DNA of 30,764 nucleotides from a virus: IMG/VR virus record IMGVR_UViG_3300042904_000069, positions 1 through 30,764 of that record; one strand, 5' to 3'. The notes under the pieces were generated by a model, which saw only the letters and a list, made by a program, of their open reading frames with translations, had not been told where the DNA came from and searched no databases. A program made the position numbers and the translations under genes. Shown piece after piece: positions 21,021 through 27,638 of the stretch (position 1 is its first letter; every line of letters starts with the position of its first letter).

Positions 21021-21381
21021 TCGTGACACCGATAGGCTCCTGTTGGCGAAGGCTGCTAAGGCTGCTGGCCTGACTATTCGCCATGACATTGAGACAGTAG
21101 ATTGTTTGGCAGTAACAGACCCAGCAGGGTACTGGGAGTCCGATCATATGTACTGGAACCCACTCACAGATGATGGTGATGCGCTGCGGCTGGCTTGCGA
21201 CCTGGGTTTGCAGGTCTACCCCATCGCAAGAACTGCGACCGGCCGCGCGTGCAGCGCGGTGGCGTCAGCAGCAGGCGAACGCCTGGCGGAGGTGGCCGAC
21301 ATGATGCAAGAGACGTATTCCGCCACCCGCCGCGCCATTGTCCGAGCCGCTGCTGCCCTAGGGGGAGAATGTGCAAGCTGA
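21013..21381 (+). CDS. Phage ABA-sandwich-like protein (122 aa)
   Basis: Contains WNPLTDDGDALRLACDLGL, a segment I recognise from a widespread phage domain of unknown function (phage ABA sandwich). The second half is Ala/Arg-rich and helical (GERLAEVADMMQETYSATRR). It overlaps both neighbours by 8 and 11 bases. Confidence 0.6.
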   Translation: MTDRDTDRLLLAKAAKAAGLTIRHDIETVDCLAVTDPAGYWESDHMYWNPLTDDGDALRLACDLGLQVYPIARTATGRACSAVASAAGERLAEVADMMQETYSATRRAIVRAAAALGGECAS

Positions 21382-22618
21382 ACTTTCGATTGTGGCTGCG
21401 TTCCTGTGCTATGGGGTTTGGGACAAGTTCCATTCTGATGTGTCCACCCAGGACATGCCGGAAGACCTTCAACCAATCTATCGCACACTGGATTCGTGGC
21501 ACAAAACACAGAACGAAGAGCAAGCTGACCTACATGTTCAGGACCTAGCTGCGCTTTTCTTCGCACAAAACAAAACAAATAAAGAGTTTTACGGAAAAGT
21601 ATTCGATACACTGGGTAGCTACACACCCAATGTGTCTGTGGTTAGGGAACTCATTCAGTCAGTTAGGCGTGCCAAGCTGCTGCGTGAACTAAGCCTAGCC
21701 TCCTATGACGTAGCCGAGGGTAAGAAGAGTTATGAGGAAGTGGCTCGGATCAACACACAGTTGGCCCAGCTGGACGAGCAGCACGAGCCCACACAAGAGG
21801 CGAGCGAGTTTGTCACCAATGACCTAGATGAGCTACTAGACCACACCTACCAGACACCGGGCTTGCGATGGCGTCTCAACTCCCTTAACAGGGCACTAGG
21901 AAGCTTGCGCAAAGGCACCCTAGGGGTGGTACAGGCCAGGCCAGAAAGTGGGAAGACTACTTGGTGTGCCGATCAGTTTAGCTACATGGCTGAATGTTTG
22001 GAGGACAACCAAGGCCCGGTACTTTGGTTTAACAACGAGCAGGAAGGCGAAGCTGTAATGCTGTATGTCTACCGCGCAGCGTTCGGCATTTCACTGGAAG
22101 AGTTGTTGTCTAACAAGGCACACTGGAAGAAGGAATACGCCAAGCGCATTGGCAACAAGCTGCTGGTGTATGACAACGCCAAGATTGATAAGAACACCAT
22201 TGAGAAGCTATGCAAGAAGTACAGGCCTAGCCTTATTGTGGTGGACCAGCTAGACAAGCTCAAAGGTTTCAAGGCTGATCGTGAGGACCTAATGCTAGGC
22301 GAGGTCTATCAATGGGCACGTGAAATGGCAAAGCAGTGGGCACCCTTCATTGGTGTGTGTCAGGCAGGGGCCTCGGGCCACAACAAGAAATGGTTGGACA
22401 TGGGTGACATGAACAACAGCAAGACCGCCAAAGCCGCTGAGTGTGATTTCATTCTAGGCATTGGGAAGATTGCCGACCCAGGTTGGGAAGATTTTAGATT
22501 TTTCCACTTATCTAAAAATAAATGCCTGGGCGATCCCGACACCGATCCTGTAATGCGACATGGCCGCTGGGAAACCAAAATTGATGTGCTGCGCGCACGC
22601 TACGGAGATATCAAATGA
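21371..22618 (+). CDS. Replicative DNA helicase (RecA-fold, DnaB/T7 gp4-like)
   Basis: The 415-residue protein has an N-terminal helical domain (about 1-150), then the RecA core with Walker A ARPESGKTT (189-197), a sensor-like NNEQEGE (221-227), Walker B LIVVDQLD (288-295) and downstream DnaB-type QAGASGHNKKWLDMGDMNNS. It would form a hexameric 5'-3' helicase at the fork, loaded with the primase encoded upstream. Walker A has Glu where Gly is usual (PESGKT), a tolerated variant. The start is GTG after GGGGGAG, with a short spacer of three bases. Confidence 0.8.
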   Translation: MQAELSIVAAFLCYGVWDKFHSDVSTQDMPEDLQPIYRTLDSWHKTQNEEQADLHVQDLAALFFAQNKTNKEFYGKVFDTLGSYTPNVSVVRELIQSVRRAKLLRELSLASYDVAEGKKSYEEVARINTQLAQLDEQHEPTQEASEFVTNDLDELLDHTYQTPGLRWRLNSLNRALGSLRKGTLGVVQARPESGKTTWCADQFSYMAECLEDNQGPVLWFNNEQEGEAVMLYVYRAAFGISLEELLSNKAHWKKEYAKRIGNKLLVYDNAKIDKNTIEKLCKKYRPSLIVVDQLDKLKGFKADREDLMLGEVYQWAREMAKQWAPFIGVCQAGASGHNKKWLDMGDMNNSKTAKAAECDFILGIGKIADPGWEDFRFFHLSKNKCLGDPDTDPVMRHGRWETKIDVLRARYGDIK

Positions 22619-22818
22619 AATCCAAGCTAAAGAACAAGCAGCAAATCTATGTTGTTGTACGTGTCGCCTCCGGCACCGGGCAATCTGTAGTCCTCGATAG
22701 CTTCGCAACACCGGATGCGTGTATGGACAAGTGCGACGAATACACACAATATTTTAAAGATAAAAATATTGCGGGCTTTGTTTTCCAACCACAAACTAGC
22801 GCATTCTACGACCTATAA
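22615..22818 (+). CDS. Small early protein (67 aa)
   Basis: MKSKLKNKQQIYVVVRVASG continues VLDSFATPDACMDKCDEYTQ. A basic, compact alpha/beta protein. Its start overlaps the helicase stop (ATGA). Unknown function. Confidence 0.55.
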   Translation: MKSKLKNKQQIYVVVRVASGTGQSVVLDSFATPDACMDKCDEYTQYFKDKNIAGFVFQPQTSAFYDL

Positions 22819-22827
22819 GGAAAGAAC

Positions 22828-23124
22828 ATGGAACACAAACACGCAGCCATTCTGCGGGCCATTGCAGACGGGAAAGAGATTCAAATTAGGCATGGGAACT
22901 CCGGCGCCTGGACCAGTTGTGTAGCGAGTATATTCTTCTACTACGCGACCACGGCGAGTGTGCAGTTCCGCGTCAAGTCAGAGCGCATTAGTGGGTGGAT
23001 TAATATGTACCCGTCAGGCGTTATAGGCGACCTGTATGAAACGAAGGAGGTTGCCGACGGGGAAGCAGACTTCTACCGCATTGCATGTATTCCAGTCGAG
23101 TTTAATGAAGGAGATGGGCTGTGA
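22828..23124 (+). CDS. Small early phage protein (98 aa)
   Basis: MEHKHAAILRAIADGKEIQI with TSCVASIFFYYATTASVQFR resembles small phage proteins of the K-H-A-x-x-I-x-A-x-A-D-G type that occur beside replication genes, whose function is unresolved. A clean GGAAAGAAC site precedes the ATG. Confidence 0.55.
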   Translation: MEHKHAAILRAIADGKEIQIRHGNSGAWTSCVASIFFYYATTASVQFRVKSERISGWINMYPSGVIGDLYETKEVADGEADFYRIACIPVEFNEGDGL

Positions 23125-23297
23125 ACCTCATTGACACCGCAGGTATTGCACAAATTCTTGGTGTATCTCGTGCTCATGTAACGGATAGGCTAACCAAGCA
23201 ACACGACTTTCCCAAGCCATTCATCAATCGTTCCCAGAAGCTGCGGCGCTGGAAACAAGATGATGTGTTTATGTGGGCCACTAAGGGGAGCAAATGA
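23121..23297 (+). CDS. AlpA/excisionase-like HTH protein (58 aa)
   Basis: MNLIDTAGIAQILGVSRAHV continues TDRLTKQHDFPKPFINRSQK then LRRWKQDDVFMWA. This has the exact plan of the AlpA/MerR-type winged HTH: I-x-x-A-x-x-L-G-V-S, then F-P-x-P, then R-R-W. Members act as excisionases or transcription activators. It is the only such small HTH in this window. It lies about 1 kb upstream of the convergent integrase gene, suggesting a role in excision. It starts at GTG overlapping the previous stop. Confidence 0.7.
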   Translation: MNLIDTAGIAQILGVSRAHVTDRLTKQHDFPKPFINRSQKLRRWKQDDVFMWATKGSK

Positions 23298-23422
23298 AAC
23301 TGGCTTGGCTTGTATATCCTTATGAGGATGATCCCCACACCTGTGAAATTCAGTTTGGTGAGCCTGAGCGTTGGCTCTATTACAAGGTGGTACCAATCTG
23401 TTATGCAGAGATTCAGCGATGA
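23294..23422 (+). CDS. Small protein (42 aa)
   Basis: MKLAWLVYPYEDDPHTCEIQ continues FGEPERWLYYKVVPICYAEI. ATGA overlaps at both ends support translation. Function unknown. Confidence 0.5.
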   Translation: MKLAWLVYPYEDDPHTCEIQFGEPERWLYYKVVPICYAEIQR

Positions 23423-23544
23423 AATACCTAACCACATTAGCCCTAATCGGCATGGGAATGTATGGATTGCAGCAAGGTGTCCAATACAGTGGGTGGGTTT
23501 TGTTTGTTGGCTGCTGTGCGGCTCTGTCAGTGAGGTTTGAATGA
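23419..23544 (+). CDS. Small two-helix membrane protein (41 aa)
   Basis: MKYLTTLALIGMGMYGLQQG then YSGWVLFVGCCAALSVRFE: two short hydrophobic helices. It overlaps both neighbours. Its role is unknown. Confidence 0.5.
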   Translation: MKYLTTLALIGMGMYGLQQGVQYSGWVLFVGCCAALSVRFE

Positions 23545-23876
23545 AGTATCGCCTGTTTGATACCCAGTGGATGAATGTGGTGAATAACCCCGAGGTAATG
23601 GGTGCCTATGATGTCGAGCATGCAGTTGCCATCGCGGTAAAACTCACTGAGGAGGCAATGGCAAAAAACATTGAGGCTAATAACTGGCCTAAAACCAAGC
23701 CATGCCACAGCCCCTACTGTGAGTGTGACGTAGGGAAATGTACCCACCCAGGTTTCTATGACGCTCGACATGAGCCACAGCCCTCCACCATCCCCGCTGA
23801 CGCATCACCTGACTACATTCGTGGCTGGAAAGATGGTGTAAAGCACGGAGCCTGGTTGAACACTCGTGAGGTATAA
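23541..23876 (+). CDS. Small Cys/His-rich protein with a GWxxG motif (111 aa)
   Basis: Contains CHSPYCECDVGKCTHPGFYD, with four Cys and two His that could bind metal. The C-terminal YIRGWKDGVKHGAWL matches the Y-x-x-G-W-x-D-G element seen in other small proteins of this genome. It may be an adaptor. Function unknown. Confidence 0.5.
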   Translation: MKYRLFDTQWMNVVNNPEVMGAYDVEHAVAIAVKLTEEAMAKNIEANNWPKTKPCHSPYCECDVGKCTHPGFYDARHEPQPSTIPADASPDYIRGWKDGVKHGAWLNTREV

Positions 23877-24059
23877 ATGCACACAATAACAGTTTGGCTA
23901 CTAATTGCAATGGGTGCAAGTTTTAACTCGTCGCCGACAGTTGTGGGCCGCTATGCGGACAAGGCCGCGTGCGAGGATGTACGCAACTACCTGGTTAAAG
24001 GTATGGGCTATATCTATGAACGCTCATCTGTCTGTGTGCGATCAGTGGAGCTACGATGA
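23877..24059 (+). CDS. Small probable exported protein (60 aa)
   Basis: MHTITVWLLIAMGASFNSSP is a hydrophobic start that could be a signal peptide or membrane helix. The rest includes RYADKAACEDVRNYLVKGMG and ends YERSSVCVRSVELR, with paired cysteines that could form a disulfide in the periplasm. Periplasmic or membrane location is inferred. Confidence 0.45.
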   Translation: MHTITVWLLIAMGASFNSSPTVVGRYADKAACEDVRNYLVKGMGYIYERSSVCVRSVELR

Positions 24060-24193
24060 ATGATTCCGAAAACTATTATGAATGGCAACGTCTAGAAGAT
24101 GAGTTGGCTGCTGACATTGAGGATGAAACCTACTGGCGTGGGTATGATGATGGCTTTGCTGCTGCTGTTAAACAATATTTAAAAGAGAAATAA
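24056..24193 (+). CDS. Small acidic protein with GYxxG motif (45 aa)
   Basis: MNDSENYYEWQRLEDELAAD continues YWRGYDDGFAAAVKQYLKEK. It carries the same Y-x-x-G-Y-x-D-G element as the 15367 and 27474 proteins. ATGA overlap with the previous gene. Function unknown. Confidence 0.5.
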   Translation: MNDSENYYEWQRLEDELAADIEDETYWRGYDDGFAAAVKQYLKEK

Positions 24194-24313
24194 ATGACAC
24201 CACAACTGTTCTTCACTTGGTTTGTAACCATTTACTGTGCTGTGCTGCTCATTGCTGTTGCAGCCGGTGTTGGCTATCTGTTTTACAAAGACACAAATGA
24301 AAAGGCCCTCTGA
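24194..24313 (+). CDS. Single-TM micropeptide (39 aa)
   Basis: MTPQLFFTWFVTIYCAVLLI then AVAAGVGYLFYKDTNEKAL: one strongly hydrophobic segment and a short charged tail. It starts at the base after the previous stop. Its own stop lies in the loop of the integrase terminator hairpin. Confidence 0.5.
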   Translation: MTPQLFFTWFVTIYCAVLLIAVAAGVGYLFYKDTNEKAL

Positions 24314-24321
24314 CGAGGGCC
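24300..24321 (-). terminator. Intrinsic terminator of the integrase gene
   Basis: Read leftward, GGCCCTC-GTCA-GAGGGCC (plus 24304-24321) is followed by four U residues (plus 24300-24303). The perfect stem lies 20 bases beyond the integrase stop and contains the stop of the convergent micropeptide gene. It may also slow rightward RNA polymerase. Confidence 0.8.
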
Positions 24322-24340
24322 GGTAGAAGGGGCTAGTTAT

Positions 24341-25369
24341 CTATGCATCTAGCTTGCCAGCAATCTCAGTGGCACTCGTTCTAAAGTACGTGTTGAGCAA
24401 GATACTCAGGTCCTTGTGGCCCGAGATTTTTGCGAGAACAAGGACATCCACTTTCTTAGCAAACCGGGTAAGCGCATCTGCCCGTGCATCATGAAAGTGC
24501 AAGTTGTCAATTTGCAAATTGGTAGTTGCTTTACGAAACAAGGCGTCAAGAGATGCCGATGAAACAGAGAACAACTTACGCCCCCCAGCGGGGGCCTCTT
24601 CTCCAAGCGGGAAACTGGTCAGCACAGACAGCAGACGAGTAGCATGTTTGGACAAGGGAATATCACGAGGACGGCCAGTGATGTGCTCGGTTTTATGAGA
24701 CACAGAGGCTACCCGCCTATCCAGTGAAACATTCTTGGTGGACAGAGACAAGATTTCCCCAGCACGCATACCAGTGCGCAAGGAAACCAGAAAGGCATAG
24801 GCAGTTTCAGCTTGTTTGGAATGCGGAATTGAGTTGGTGATGTATCCGAGCCAACGGCAAATAGCCTTAACCTCCTGCCACTTTGGTAGGCGTGTGCGAG
24901 GTGGGTTGTTGCCAGGGGTTTTCATTCCCTTAAAAGGAGACTCGGAAATCCATTTCCACTCATCACGTGCAATAGAAAAAACATTTCTCAAAAGATTGAT
25001 GTCTCGTTGCACCGATCCTTTGGAAACAACTTTAAGACGTGCGTCCCGCCAAGCAGCAATGTCAGGTGTGCCAATGTCAGCAAGTTGCTTGTTCACCAGT
25101 TGGGGGAACTCACGGGACAAGGCATAGAGGCGGAGACGTTCAGAGCGCATACCACGCTTGGTGGGGGACACCTCTTCAGCGTAGCGGTCTAAAGCGTCCT
25201 GGAAGGTCTTAGAGGGAAGTCCACCGTTACGCACCTTGATGAGTTCCGCCTCCTGGGCCACAGCCCAGTTGTTGGCCTCGGCTTTAGTGAGGAAGACCTT
25301 GGAGGTGCGAGTGCCATTGCGGACAACTTCAGCCCTCCACTTGCCAGCTTGTTTCCTGAGGTATGCCAT
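24341..25369 (-). CDS. Tyrosine recombinase (phage integrase)
   Basis: The 342-residue protein has an N-terminal AP2/arm-type DNA-binding domain (residues 1-45, QAGKWRAEVVRNGTR), a core-binding domain (about 60-155) and a catalytic domain. The catalytic residues are Arg202 (TGMRAGEIL), Lys226 (SHKTEHI), His293 and Arg296 (HFHDAR), His318 (SGHKDL) and Tyr328 (NTYFRTS). It would catalyse site-specific integration between attP and attB. ATG 25369 is preferred: an AAGGA site lies eight bases upstream. A frame extension to 25447 has no ribosome site. The N-terminal domain closely matches that of the neighbouring nuclease. Confidence 0.9.
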   Translation of the reverse strand: MAYLRKQAGKWRAEVVRNGTRTSKVFLTKAEANNWAVAQEAELIKVRNGGLPSKTFQDALDRYAEEVSPTKRGMRSERLRLYALSREFPQLVNKQLADIGTPDIAAWRDARLKVVSKGSVQRDINLLRNVFSIARDEWKWISESPFKGMKTPGNNPPRTRLPKWQEVKAICRWLGYITNSIPHSKQAETAYAFLVSLRTGMRAGEILSLSTKNVSLDRRVASVSHKTEHITGRPRDIPLSKHATRLLSVLTSFPLGEEAPAGGRKLFSVSSASLDALFRKATTNLQIDNLHFHDARADALTRFAKKVDVLVLAKISGHKDLSILLNTYFRTSATEIAGKLDA

Positions 25370-25370
25370 G

Positions 25371-25588
25371 AGCGTAATCCTTGAGAGTGCTAGCGGAAGG
25401 CTAGCGTACAGAGCATGCAGGATACCGTAGGAAATAGCGTAAAGCAAGCGTCCTTGATCTGCCCAATTTCACACATCTACATAGGAGAAGACAAGCAATG
25501 GTAGGAAATGTTCTGGTGCCCCCGGCAGGGGTCCTTAGCACCTATGAAAAACACGCCTTCAAGCGTAATCCAAGCGAGGCAGCGTAAA
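25371..25588. repeat. Integrase-nuclease intergenic array: four AGCGTAA repeats, candidate attP arms
   Basis: AGCGTAA occurs at 25371, 25436, 25562 and 25581, all in the same orientation. The first copy is extended as AGCGTAATCC, identical to the third. Copies two and three extend to AGCGTAA-NN-CAAGCG. The first overlaps the integrase ribosome-binding site. GCTAGC-GGAAG-GCTAGC (25389-25405) is a hairpin between them. The array is placed as expected for arm-type sites of an integrase and for operators of the two divergent genes. No core crossover site can be defined without the host sequence. Confidence 0.55.
25498..25587 (+). CDS. Micro-gene upstream of the GIY-YIG nuclease (29 aa)
   Basis: MVGNVLVPPAGVLSTYEKHA then FKRNPSEAA. 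ATAGGAG lies a suitable distance before the ATG, and the stop is directly followed by the nuclease ATG (TAAATG), indicating coupled translation. Two of the AGCGTAA repeats lie within it, so it may be a leader-peptide gene whose DNA doubles as a binding site. Confidence 0.5.
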   Translation: MVGNVLVPPAGVLSTYEKHAFKRNPSEAA

Positions 25589-26070
25589 TGGCGTCCGTCT
25601 ACCAATTTCGGGACAAATGGCGGGCCCAAGTCTGTCGCCGAGGGACCCGCATCTCCGGCATGTTCGACACACAGGAAGAGGCCAAGCAGTGGGCCGCAGA
25701 GGCTGAGGAGCGGCTGAAGCCGGCCACAGCACGTAGCAAGGCACTTGCCAACCCAGACTTGGTGAAGGTGATGCCTCCAAAGGTCCTGGAGGCTATGCAG
25801 CGGGTCAAGCATTCGTTGACGGACCTTGTGAGTGCTAGCCACCCAGCCCCAGACACGTGTGGCGTGTACTTCCTGATTCGTGATGGAGTAGTCACCTATG
25901 TAGGGAAGACCACCAACGTACTGGCCCGACTGACCAAACATCGACGCATGGGCAAGGTGTTTGACTCCTTCACGTTCATCCCATGCGCTGAGTCTGAGAT
26001 GACCCAGCTGGAAGGCGACTACATCATGGCCTATTGGCCTGCTGAGAACCGTGCAGTGGAACTGTCATGA
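25588..26070 (+). CDS. GIY-YIG nuclease with the integrase's N-terminal DNA-binding domain
   Basis: Residues 1-43 (QFRDKWRAQVCRRGTR) align without gaps to integrase residues 1-43, with 20 identities by my count. After a linker (44-85) comes a GIY-YIG domain: GVY (92-94), YVG (104-106), Arg114 in LARL and Glu142 in LEGDY, with Asn154 later. These are the essential residues of GIY-YIG endonucleases. The 160-residue size is close to minimal. It is divergent from the integrase and likely under the same control. The combination suggests a nuclease that binds the same arm-type sites as the integrase. That specificity is a hypothesis. Confidence 0.8.
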   Translation: MASVYQFRDKWRAQVCRRGTRISGMFDTQEEAKQWAAEAEERLKPATARSKALANPDLVKVMPPKVLEAMQRVKHSLTDLVSASHPAPDTCGVYFLIRDGVVTYVGKTTNVLARLTKHRRMGKVFDSFTFIPCAESEMTQLEGDYIMAYWPAENRAVELS

Positions 26071-26345
26071 AGCTACGTAAGAGGGCCCGATGGCTCAAGC
26101 GCACACAGAGGTGCTGGATCGTGGTGCGGGACCATCCCCAGTGGGGAGCCCTGCTAGAGAGGTGTGTACCGGGGCGTGTCAGGCCCTTCAGGGGACCTAC
26201 CCGCTATGTGGACTGGGATGCGTTCTATAGGTCTGTGGTTGACCCCATACAGGCTCTGGAGTGTGGCCTTATGGAAGCGGCCCGTGCCTTGGTCAGTGGT
26301 GTGGAGGTGGACGTAGATGCGGTACTAGACCCGGAGGATGAATGA
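26067..26345 (+). CDS. Basic protein of unknown function (92 aa)
   Basis: MKLRKRARWLKRTQRCWIVV with a strongly basic N-terminus, then a compact aromatic region (GPTRYVDWDAFYRSVVDP) and an acidic end. It lies between the nuclease and polymerase genes with ATGA overlaps. Possible nucleic-acid binding is suggested only by charge. Confidence 0.5.
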   Translation: MKLRKRARWLKRTQRCWIVVRDHPQWGALLERCVPGRVRPFRGPTRYVDWDAFYRSVVDPIQALECGLMEAARALVSGVEVDVDAVLDPEDE

Positions 26346-27496
26346 CGGTTCTAACTTTCGATTTTGAGACAACCACCTACAGCAATGGCTCTGTCTTTGA
26401 CCAACGCAACAAGGCGGTGTGTGTTGGTTTCCAGGAGGAAGCCCAACACGGGGAATGCCTCTTTGACATGGACACGGAGGACGTCCAGCGCCGCATTGAC
26501 GGGTGCTCCTGGTTGGTTGGATTCAATGCCAAGTTTGATCTGCACTGGCTACGCAAGATTGGTGTGGATATCAGCAACGTGAGGGTCTGGGATTGCCAGT
26601 TGGCGGAATTCTTTTTCGAGGGCCAAACCAACCCCTACCCTAGCCTGAATAAAGCAGCTGAGAAATATGGATTCCCTACCAAGCTAGACGTTGTGAAAAC
26701 CGAGTATTGGGATAAAGAAATTCAGACAGATGAAATTCCACGCGATGTACTAAGTGAGTATTGCCTGTATGACATCGAGCTAACCTACAAGGTCTATCAA
26801 AAGCAGCTGGAGCAATTTCAACAACAACCCGCCCTGTTCAAGCTGTTCAAGATTGCGTGCCAAGACCTGCTGGTGTTGGAGGAAATGGAGTGGAACGGTA
26901 TGCGGTATGACCCGGCGCTTTGCGCCGAAAGGAGCAAAGCAATTGAGGCCAAACTGGTTGAGATTAAAAAGGAGTTGGACAGTATCTATCCTGATATTCC
27001 CATTAACTTTGGGTCTGGTGACCAGCTTAGTGCTTTTCTATATGGCGGGGTGGTTAAGCAAGACTCTAAAGAGCACATTGGCTTTTATAAAACGGGAGAC
27101 AAGGCCGGACAGCCCAAGTACAAGAACATTGTGATTGAACACAGGTTGCCTAGACTGGTGGAGCCGTTGGCTAAATCAGAACTTAAAAAAGAGGGTTATT
27201 GGAAAACAGATGAAGCAACTCTTAGAAAACTTAAAGGACCGGCTGCTAGAAAATTCGTTGGTCCTCTACTTGAAATGGCTAAGCTGGACAAACTCAATGG
27301 CACGTATTATCTCGGACTACCGAAGTTGGCTGAAGAGTGTTACTGGTCGCCAGGAATGATTTACGGGAACTTCAATCAGTGCGTAGCGCGCACCGGGCGC
27401 CTGTCCAGTACCAAACCAAACCTCCAGAACCAGGCGGGGGATGTGCAAGATGTCTTCGTATCGAGGTATACAGATGAACCTGTTGAAGCTGGGTAA
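26342..27496 (+). CDS. DNA polymerase A, N-terminal fragment (3'-5' exonuclease plus thumb/first palm part)
   Basis: The 384-residue product has all three proofreading motifs: Exo I DFETT (D7, E9), Exo II GFNAKFD (N62, D66) and Exo III YCLYD (Y140, D144). The polymerase domain then begins and runs through the template-binding motif ARTGRLSSTKPNLQNQ (TGRLSS 351-356). It stops at TAA after VFVSRYTDEPVEAG, just before motif A should begin. The rest of the enzyme is encoded in the same reading frame from 27635, after an inserted gene. This half alone could be a functional exonuclease but not a polymerase. Confidence 0.85.
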   Translation: MTVLTFDFETTTYSNGSVFDQRNKAVCVGFQEEAQHGECLFDMDTEDVQRRIDGCSWLVGFNAKFDLHWLRKIGVDISNVRVWDCQLAEFFFEGQTNPYPSLNKAAEKYGFPTKLDVVKTEYWDKEIQTDEIPRDVLSEYCLYDIELTYKVYQKQLEQFQQQPALFKLFKIACQDLLVLEEMEWNGMRYDPALCAERSKAIEAKLVEIKKELDSIYPDIPINFGSGDQLSAFLYGGVVKQDSKEHIGFYKTGDKAGQPKYKNIVIEHRLPRLVEPLAKSELKKEGYWKTDEATLRKLKGPAARKFVGPLLEMAKLDKLNGTYYLGLPKLAEECYWSPGMIYGNFNQCVARTGRLSSTKPNLQNQAGDVQDVFVSRYTDEPVEAG

Positions 27497-27638
27497 CACC
27501 ACGTCTTACACGACACGAGAAATTAAATATTTTCTTTCATTTATTCGTGAGATTGAAGCTGAGAAGTTTGTAGCTGAGTTGTGCCAAGCTGCTTATGACA
27601 TTGGCTTTGAGGATGGGTGGGAGGACGCGGGCGAATGA
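27474..27638 (+). CDS. Inserted cistron splitting the DNA polymerase gene (54 aa)
   Basis: MNLLKLGNTTSYTTREIKYF then LSFIREIEAEKFVAELCQAA and YDIGFEDGWEDAGE. It starts inside the 3' end of the first polymerase fragment (23-base overlap), with GAGG seven bases before its ATG, and its stop overlaps the second fragment's ATG (ATGA). The Y-x-x-G-F-x-D-G element matches other small proteins of this genome. No nuclease motif is visible, so it is not a typical homing insertion. It may help join the two halves or be a neutral passenger. Confidence 0.7.
   Translation: MNLLKLGNTTSYTTREIKYFLSFIREIEAEKFVAELCQAAYDIGFEDGWEDAGE

Noticed and set aside
23190-23771. 193-codon minus-strand frame
   Set aside because: Antisense to the AlpA-like gene and three other overlapping small genes. 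No ribosome site and no domain.
27494-27634. Polymerase interruption as a simple frameshift sequencing error
   Set aside because: The two parts are already in the same frame, and the segment between has several stops in that frame plus a complete small gene with proper signals. A one-base error cannot explain it.
27494-27634. Polymerase interruption as an intein or self-splicing intron
   Set aside because: The 141-base segment is too short for a known group I or II intron, and in-frame stops rule out an intein.
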